This document shows, piece by piece, positions 1 through 5,864 of a stretch of 5,864 nucleotides of DNA. The DNA lies in contig JAIKYL010000214.1 in the NCBI GenBank assembly GCA_024683255.1, forward strand, positions 1-5,864, read 5' to 3'. The notes below the pieces were generated by a model that saw only the letters and a program-made list of their open reading frames with translations, had not been told where the DNA came from and ran no database searches. The position numbers were made by a program, and so were the translations under genes. The first letter of the stretch is position 1. The number at the start of each line of letters is the position of its first letter. This DNA comes from Bacteroidales bacterium (GTDB lineage: Bacteria > Bacteroidota > Bacteroidia > Bacteroidales > UBA932).

Positions 1-2
1 GC

Positions 3-191
3 GTGGGCTCCCTGATCCGCCTCTGCGATATCAACCGGCCCCTTTGGGAACGCTTCCTCTTTGTGTGTCTTTTCACCTTGGTAAAAGCGGTCAAATACCG
101 CAGTCTGCTACCATTCAAGCACTTCCGTAGCCTGTGCCGCCAGCTCCCCGCGGTCCGGGAGCATCGGCGCAAGTCCCGCCTGCCATTATGA
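3..191 (+). CDS. 3' end of an unidentified upstream gene (5' part outside the window)
   Basis: This frame is open from the window edge to a TGA at 189-191 and encodes at least 62 C-terminal residues; its true start lies upstream, so the GTG at 3 should not be taken as a start. About three quarters of codons end in G or C, and the preferred codons (CTG, ATC, CGC, TTC, AAC) are those secA uses, which is why I prefer this frame to the others here. The peptide has a hydrophobic stretch around residues 18-30 (FLFVCLFTLVKAV), then a strongly basic tail ending REHRRKSRLPL. That shape, a membrane-associated helix followed by an Arg/Lys-rich tail, is seen at the C-termini of some family 2 glycosyltransferases and other membrane-associated enzymes, but no diagnostic motif is present and I do not assign a function. 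It ends 81 bases before secA. Confidence 0.5.
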   Translation: MGSLIRLCDINRPLWERFLFVCLFTLVKAVKYRSLLPFKHFRSLCRQLPAVREHRRKSRLPL

Positions 192-215
192 CAGGTTTCC
201 CTTACGGGAACAGTA

Positions 216-247
216 TTTGTTTAATCCGCCGAAAACAATTAACTTTG
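216..247 (+). promoter_or_regulatory. Probable secA promoter of Bacteroidetes type
   Basis: TTTG at 216-219 and TAACTTTG at 240-247 match the -33 (TTTG) and -7 (TAnnTTTG) elements recognised by the primary sigma factor of Bacteroidetes, with 20 bases between them, within the usual spacing for that class. Transcription would be expected to start around 252-256, leaving a short untranslated leader of about 20 A/T-rich bases with no Shine-Dalgarno site, as is common in this phylum. No competing match lies closer to the secA start. It probably also drives the two downstream genes. Confidence 0.7.
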
Positions 248-261
248 TAAGATTAAACAAA
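216..261. repeat. 11-bp perfect inverted repeat spanning the secA promoter
   Basis: TTTGTTTAATC at 216-226 is the exact reverse complement of GATTAAACAAA at 251-261, with 24 bases between the arms. The left arm begins with the promoter's -33 TTTG, the -7 element lies in the spacer, and the right arm falls on the expected transcription start. This placement suits an operator for a dimeric regulator that would block polymerase. As RNA it could form only in read-through transcripts from the upstream gene, and with two G-C pairs and a 24-base loop it would be weak. Its role is inferred from position alone. Confidence 0.7.
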
Positions 262-272
262 ACAGTATTTAA

Positions 273-3560
<3,288 letters not shown>

Positions 3561-3571
3561 ATATACATTAT

Positions 3572-3976
3572 ATGGCTACGAAAATGGACAATACTGTTAA
3601 CGTGAACGATGTAAGCCGCATTTCCGCGGGCACCGTGGTCAAGGGAGAGATCCAGGCTCCGGGCGATATCCGGATAGACGGCACCTTTGACGGAAAGCTC
3701 ATCTCCAAAGGCCGTGTGGTGGTTGGGGAGAAGGCGGCCCTTACCGGCGACGTAATATGCCAGAACATGGATTTCTGCGGAACCATGAAGGGCAATTTCT
3801 ATGTAAAGGATACCCTCAACCTCAAAGCAGGATGCACCGTGGATGGAGACCTGCACATCAAGCGCCTCCAGGTGGAGCTTGGCGCCCGTTTCAACGGCAA
3901 CTGCCATATGCTGGAAGATGCAGAGTTTGAGAAGATTACAGGAACAGCTACCACTCCGGTGGCTCCCAAGAAATAA
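3572..3976 (+). CDS. Bactofilin family polymer-forming cytoskeletal protein
   Basis: Bactofilins are small proteins that form a right-handed beta-helix and polymerise without nucleotide into filaments or patches, usually at the inner face of the cytoplasmic membrane, where they help localise cell-wall and envelope enzymes. This 134-residue protein has the family form: a short disordered N-terminus (1-16), a core at about 17-112 with turn-defining glycines, the early motif GDIRIDGTFDGKL (31-43), VVVGEKA (49-55), and the classic late motif VELGARFNGNCHM (101-113), then a short Thr/Pro/Lys tail. No transmembrane segment or signal peptide is visible, so it should be cytoplasmic. The ATG at 3572 is 11 bases after the secA stop; Met5 (3584) is a possible alternative start. 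The spacer is A/T-rich with no Shine-Dalgarno site. Bactofilin genes often neighbour M23 peptidase genes; none is seen here, so its partner is unknown. Confidence 0.93.
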   Translation: MATKMDNTVNVNDVSRISAGTVVKGEIQAPGDIRIDGTFDGKLISKGRVVVGEKAALTGDVICQNMDFCGTMKGNFYVKDTLNLKAGCTVDGDLHIKRLQVELGARFNGNCHMLEDAEFEKITGTATTPVAPKK

Positions 3977-3984
3977 GTGGTAAG

Positions 3985-5864
3985 ATGAAGAAATATCTGT
4001 TTTTCCTGCTCCTGACCGCACTTCTGGTGGTCTCCTGCGGGCCCAAGAAGATTGGCTGGACAGACCGCCCGGTTCCGGGAAAGGCCCTGGTGGAGTGGTC
4101 TTTCAGCAAAGACGGTGAATCCTGGGAGAAAGTTCGCATTCCCCATTCCTATAATGCCATCGACGGCCATTCCAAGTCCTATTACCGGGGAACGGCCCAT
4201 TATAAGACCAGCCTTCCCAAGGCCGATGAACCCCGCTATCTGCTGTTTGAAGGTGCCGCTCAGGGCGCCCAGGTATACCTGAACGGAGAACTCCTGAAGG
4301 AGCACAGCGGCGGTTATACCCCTTTCTGGGTGGACCTTACCGGCAAGCTCACTGCCTCCAAGAACGAGCTGGAGGTGATCTGCGACAATACGGAACGGCT
4401 GGACCGTATTCCGTTAACTTCGGATTTCAACAAGAACGGTGGCCTGCATAATCCCGTATGGCTGCTGGAGTGCCCTCCGGTGCATCTTTCGCCGGATGCC
4501 TTCGGCCTGTACCGCCTGCATGTATCGCCGGTGGAAGTGTCCGACGAAAAGGCGCTGGGCAAGGCTGAAACCCGCATTTGCAACGCCTCCGGGGCCGAAG
4601 CTCCCGTGAAGGTGGTGTGGACGCTCTCCAATGCCGAAGGCGAGGAGGTGCTTTCCCACAGTGAAACGGTTTCCGTAGCTGCGGGTGCATCGGCCGATGT
4701 GGTATGGGACTTTACGCTGGAGAATCCTCACCTGTGGAACGGCATCCCGGATCCGTATCTCTATACCGTTTCCGTTCAGGCCGGCAAGGACCGGGCCCAG
4801 ACGGAAGTGGGTTTCCGCTATTTTGCCATGGACCGCGTGAAAGGCTTCCAGCTCAATGGCAAGTCCTATCCGCTCCGCGGCGTGAGCATGCATCAGGACA
4901 AGGCGGACAAGGCATCGGCCCTCTGGCAGGAGGATTATGATGCCGATTATGAGATTGTCCGGGAACTGGGCGCCAATTTCCTGCGCCTGGCTCATTACCC
5001 GCACAACGACTATGCCTTCCGCCTCTGCGACCGCATGGGCATCATTGTCCAGACGGAGATTCCGTGGGTGAACAACTGCGGTGAAGATGCTCCCGAGGCC
5101 TATTTTGACAACATTTTCCAGCAAATGGAGGAGATGGTCACATCCCTTTACAACCACCCGTCCATCTGCTTCTGGGGCATGTGGAACGAGCTGGACAGCT
5201 GGGGCAACATCCGCGGCAAACTGCAGGGTGCCCTGGACACCCGACGTGTGGTGGAAGAAACCGCCAAGTTGTACGACTTCACCAAGAAACTGGACCCCTA
5301 CCGCTATGTGGGCCTTACTGATGATTCCATGTTCCAGCGGGAAGGTTATACGGAACTCAAGGCCGATTATTACTCGGAGAACCGCTATCACGGCTGGTAT
5401 TACAACTATGGCAACTTCTGGGGCCTGGCCGACGATATGGAGTGGATCCAGCAGAATATGGGCATTGCCAACCTGTCTGAGTATGGTGTTGGTATTAACC
5501 CCAACTGCCATACCTGGGATCCTTCCGATGTTGTCAGGGATCCTTCGGATTCCCTGCATTATGAGGAATACGGCAACCTGGCCCACGAAGCTTTTGCCCA
5601 GCAAATCGCCCAGGCTCCGTACTTGAACTTCACCTCCATCTGGGTAATGTTCGACTTTGCCGTGGCAGCCCGTCAGGAAGGCTTCCTGGACTGCAACAAC
5701 GGCTATGCGTTCATTTATAACGACGACCGCAAGTTCACCAATGACAAGGGCCTGGTATCCAGGAGCCGCAATGTGAAAAAAGACGTTTTCTACCTGTACA
5801 AATCCTGGTGGAACAAAGAGGAGGAAACCGTTCACATTGCCAATACCCGGCTAAAGTACTGTCC
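3985..5864 (+). CDS. Family 2 glycoside hydrolase lipoprotein, probable beta-galactosidase type (3' end outside window)
   Basis: The gene begins at ATG 3985, eight bases after the bactofilin stop, and stays open to the window edge (626 residues visible). Residues 1-17 are a lipoprotein signal peptide (MKKYLFFLLL...) ending in lipobox VVSC with Cys18 as lipidation site. CGPKK follows, with none of the acidic residues of the Bacteroidetes surface-export signal, so a periplasm-facing lipoprotein is more likely. Domain order fits GH2: sugar-binding jelly roll (about 30-155), immunoglobulin-like domain (about 165-280), then a TIM barrel starting near LNGKSYPLRGVSMH (290-303). The barrel carries RLAHYPH (334-340), the acid/base glutamate E402 in MWNE, and the nucleophile E499 in SEYG. 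The later part (MFDFAVAARQEG, NDKGLVS, KKDVFYLYKSWW) resembles Bacteroides GH2 beta-galactosidases, which usually continue into more C-terminal beta-sandwich domains. Such enzymes cleave non-reducing terminal beta-linked sugars by a retaining mechanism. Substrate is not proven; beta-glucuronidase or another GH2 activity remains possible. Confidence 0.9.
   Translation, partial: MKKYLFFLLLTALLVVSCGPKKIGWTDRPVPGKALVEWSFSKDGESWEKVRIPHSYNAIDGHSKSYYRGTAHYKTSLPKADEPRYLLFEGAAQGAQVYLNGELLKEHSGGYTPFWVDLTGKLTASKNELEVICDNTERLDRIPLTSDFNKNGGLHNPVWLLECPPVHLSPDAFGLYRLHVSPVEVSDEKALGKAETRICNASGAEAPVKVVWTLSNAEGEEVLSHSETVSVAAGASADVVWDFTLENPHLWNGIPDPYLYTVSVQAGKDRAQTEVGFRYFAMDRVKGFQLNGKSYPLRGVSMHQDKADKASALWQEDYDADYEIVRELGANFLRLAHYPHNDYAFRLCDRMGIIVQTEIPWVNNCGEDAPEAYFDNIFQQMEEMVTSLYNHPSICFWGMWNELDSWGNIRGKLQGALDTRRVVEETAKLYDFTKKLDPYRYVGLTDDSMFQREGYTELKADYYSENRYHGWYYNYGNFWGLADDMEWIQQNMGIANLSEYGVGINPNCHTWDPSDVVRDPSDSLHYEEYGNLAHEAFAQQIAQAPYLNFTSIWVMFDFAVAARQEGFLDCNNGYAFIYNDDRKFTNDKGLVSRSRNVKKDVFYLYKSWWNKEEETVHIANTRLKYC
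5516..5546 (+). repeat. Short in-frame repeat in the glycosidase gene (DPSD twice)
   Basis: GGGATCCTTC occurs at 5516-5525 and again at 5537-5546, exactly 21 bases or seven codons apart, so the protein repeats Asp-Pro-Ser-Asp at 512-515 and 519-522. The repeat lies in the loop just after the catalytic nucleophile E499, which in related GH2 enzymes lines the active-site entrance and varies between members. It could be a small duplication that enlarged this loop, or chance. Confidence 0.6.

Larger units (their letters stand above)
209..270. repeat. 10-bp direct repeat flanking the secA promoter
   Basis: The sequence AACAGTATTT occurs identically at 209-218 and 261-270, with starts 52 bases apart. 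The first copy overlaps the promoter's TTTG element at 216-219, and the second ends two bases before the secA ATG. Exact 10-bp identity this close together is unlikely to be chance, though the A/T-rich composition weakens the argument. The copies could be two binding sites for one regulator, or traces of a small duplication. Function is not established. Confidence 0.7.

Noticed and set aside
60..140. tRNA-like stretch on the minus strand (D-arm-like TTGAATGGTAGCAGACTG, then a GCGGT/ACCGC stem)
   Set aside because: The stem encloses five bases instead of a seven-base anticodon loop, the 7-base-loop alternative lacks U33, and the acceptor and T arms do not pair properly. The resemblance is partial and fits chance within a coding frame.
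2..180. Minus-strand frame with natural-looking composition (for example VFDRFYQGEKTHKEE)
   Set aside because: It is interrupted by a TAG at 108-110, lacks a start that spans the region, and its Ala codons are mostly GCG whereas secA favours GCC. The uninterrupted + frame with secA-like codon use explains it as a shadow.
195..211. Hairpin TTCCC-TTAC-GGGAA as a terminator for the upstream gene
   Set aside because: The stem is only five base pairs (six with a bulge) and no T run follows, so it is not a convincing intrinsic terminator.
3561..3573. Short palindrome ATATA-CAT-TATAT at the secA/bactofilin junction
   Set aside because: Five A/T pairs around a three-base loop are too weak to act as a terminator and common in A/T-rich spacers.
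5081..5626. 181-codon + strand frame inside the glycosidase gene, and a 147-codon frame at 3157-3600 over the secA end
   Set aside because: Both are out-of-frame shadows. Their Thr/Ser/Pro/Trp-rich translations have no family features, while the overlapping frames hold the GH2 nucleophile region and the SecA zinc tail.
4414..5835. Minus-strand open frame of 473 codons opposite the glycosidase
   Set aside because: It has the same register effect as over secA; the + strand carries a complete GH2 catalytic signature through this whole stretch.

Overview
The window looks like an ordinary chromosomal stretch from a member of the Bacteroidetes, most likely Bacteroidales. Three things point there. 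The SecA is very long (1095 aa, with extra blocks before the Walker A motif and in the preprotein-binding region). The promoter in front of it fits the Bacteroidetes TTTG / TAnnTTTG form rather than the E. coli -35/-10 form. No gene start has a convincing Shine-Dalgarno site; the upstream bases are A/T-rich instead. Codon third positions are rich in G and C throughout, and no segment stands out by base composition as foreign.

Layout, all on the + strand: (1) 1-191, the probable 3' end of an upstream gene, giving a basic, hydrophobic C-terminal tail of 62 residues; (2) 192-272, a compact intergenic region with a good promoter nested inside an 11-bp inverted repeat and a 10-bp direct repeat; (3) 273-3560, secA, complete; (4) 3572-3976, a complete bactofilin gene; (5) 3985-5864, a family 2 glycoside hydrolase lipoprotein with both catalytic glutamates, cut off by the window end. 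There is no gene-free stretch longer than 300 bases.

secA, the bactofilin gene and the glycosidase gene are separated by only 11 and 8 bases with no terminator between them, so they are probably transcribed together from the secA promoter. They join the translocase motor, a cell-shape or envelope scaffold polymer, and an exported lipoprotein enzyme that would itself pass through Sec. This may be a functional envelope grouping or simple co-transcription; the sequence alone does not decide.

I found no CRISPR array, transposase, convincing RNA gene or evidently new system. The most unusual signal is the repeat architecture around the secA promoter (209-272).
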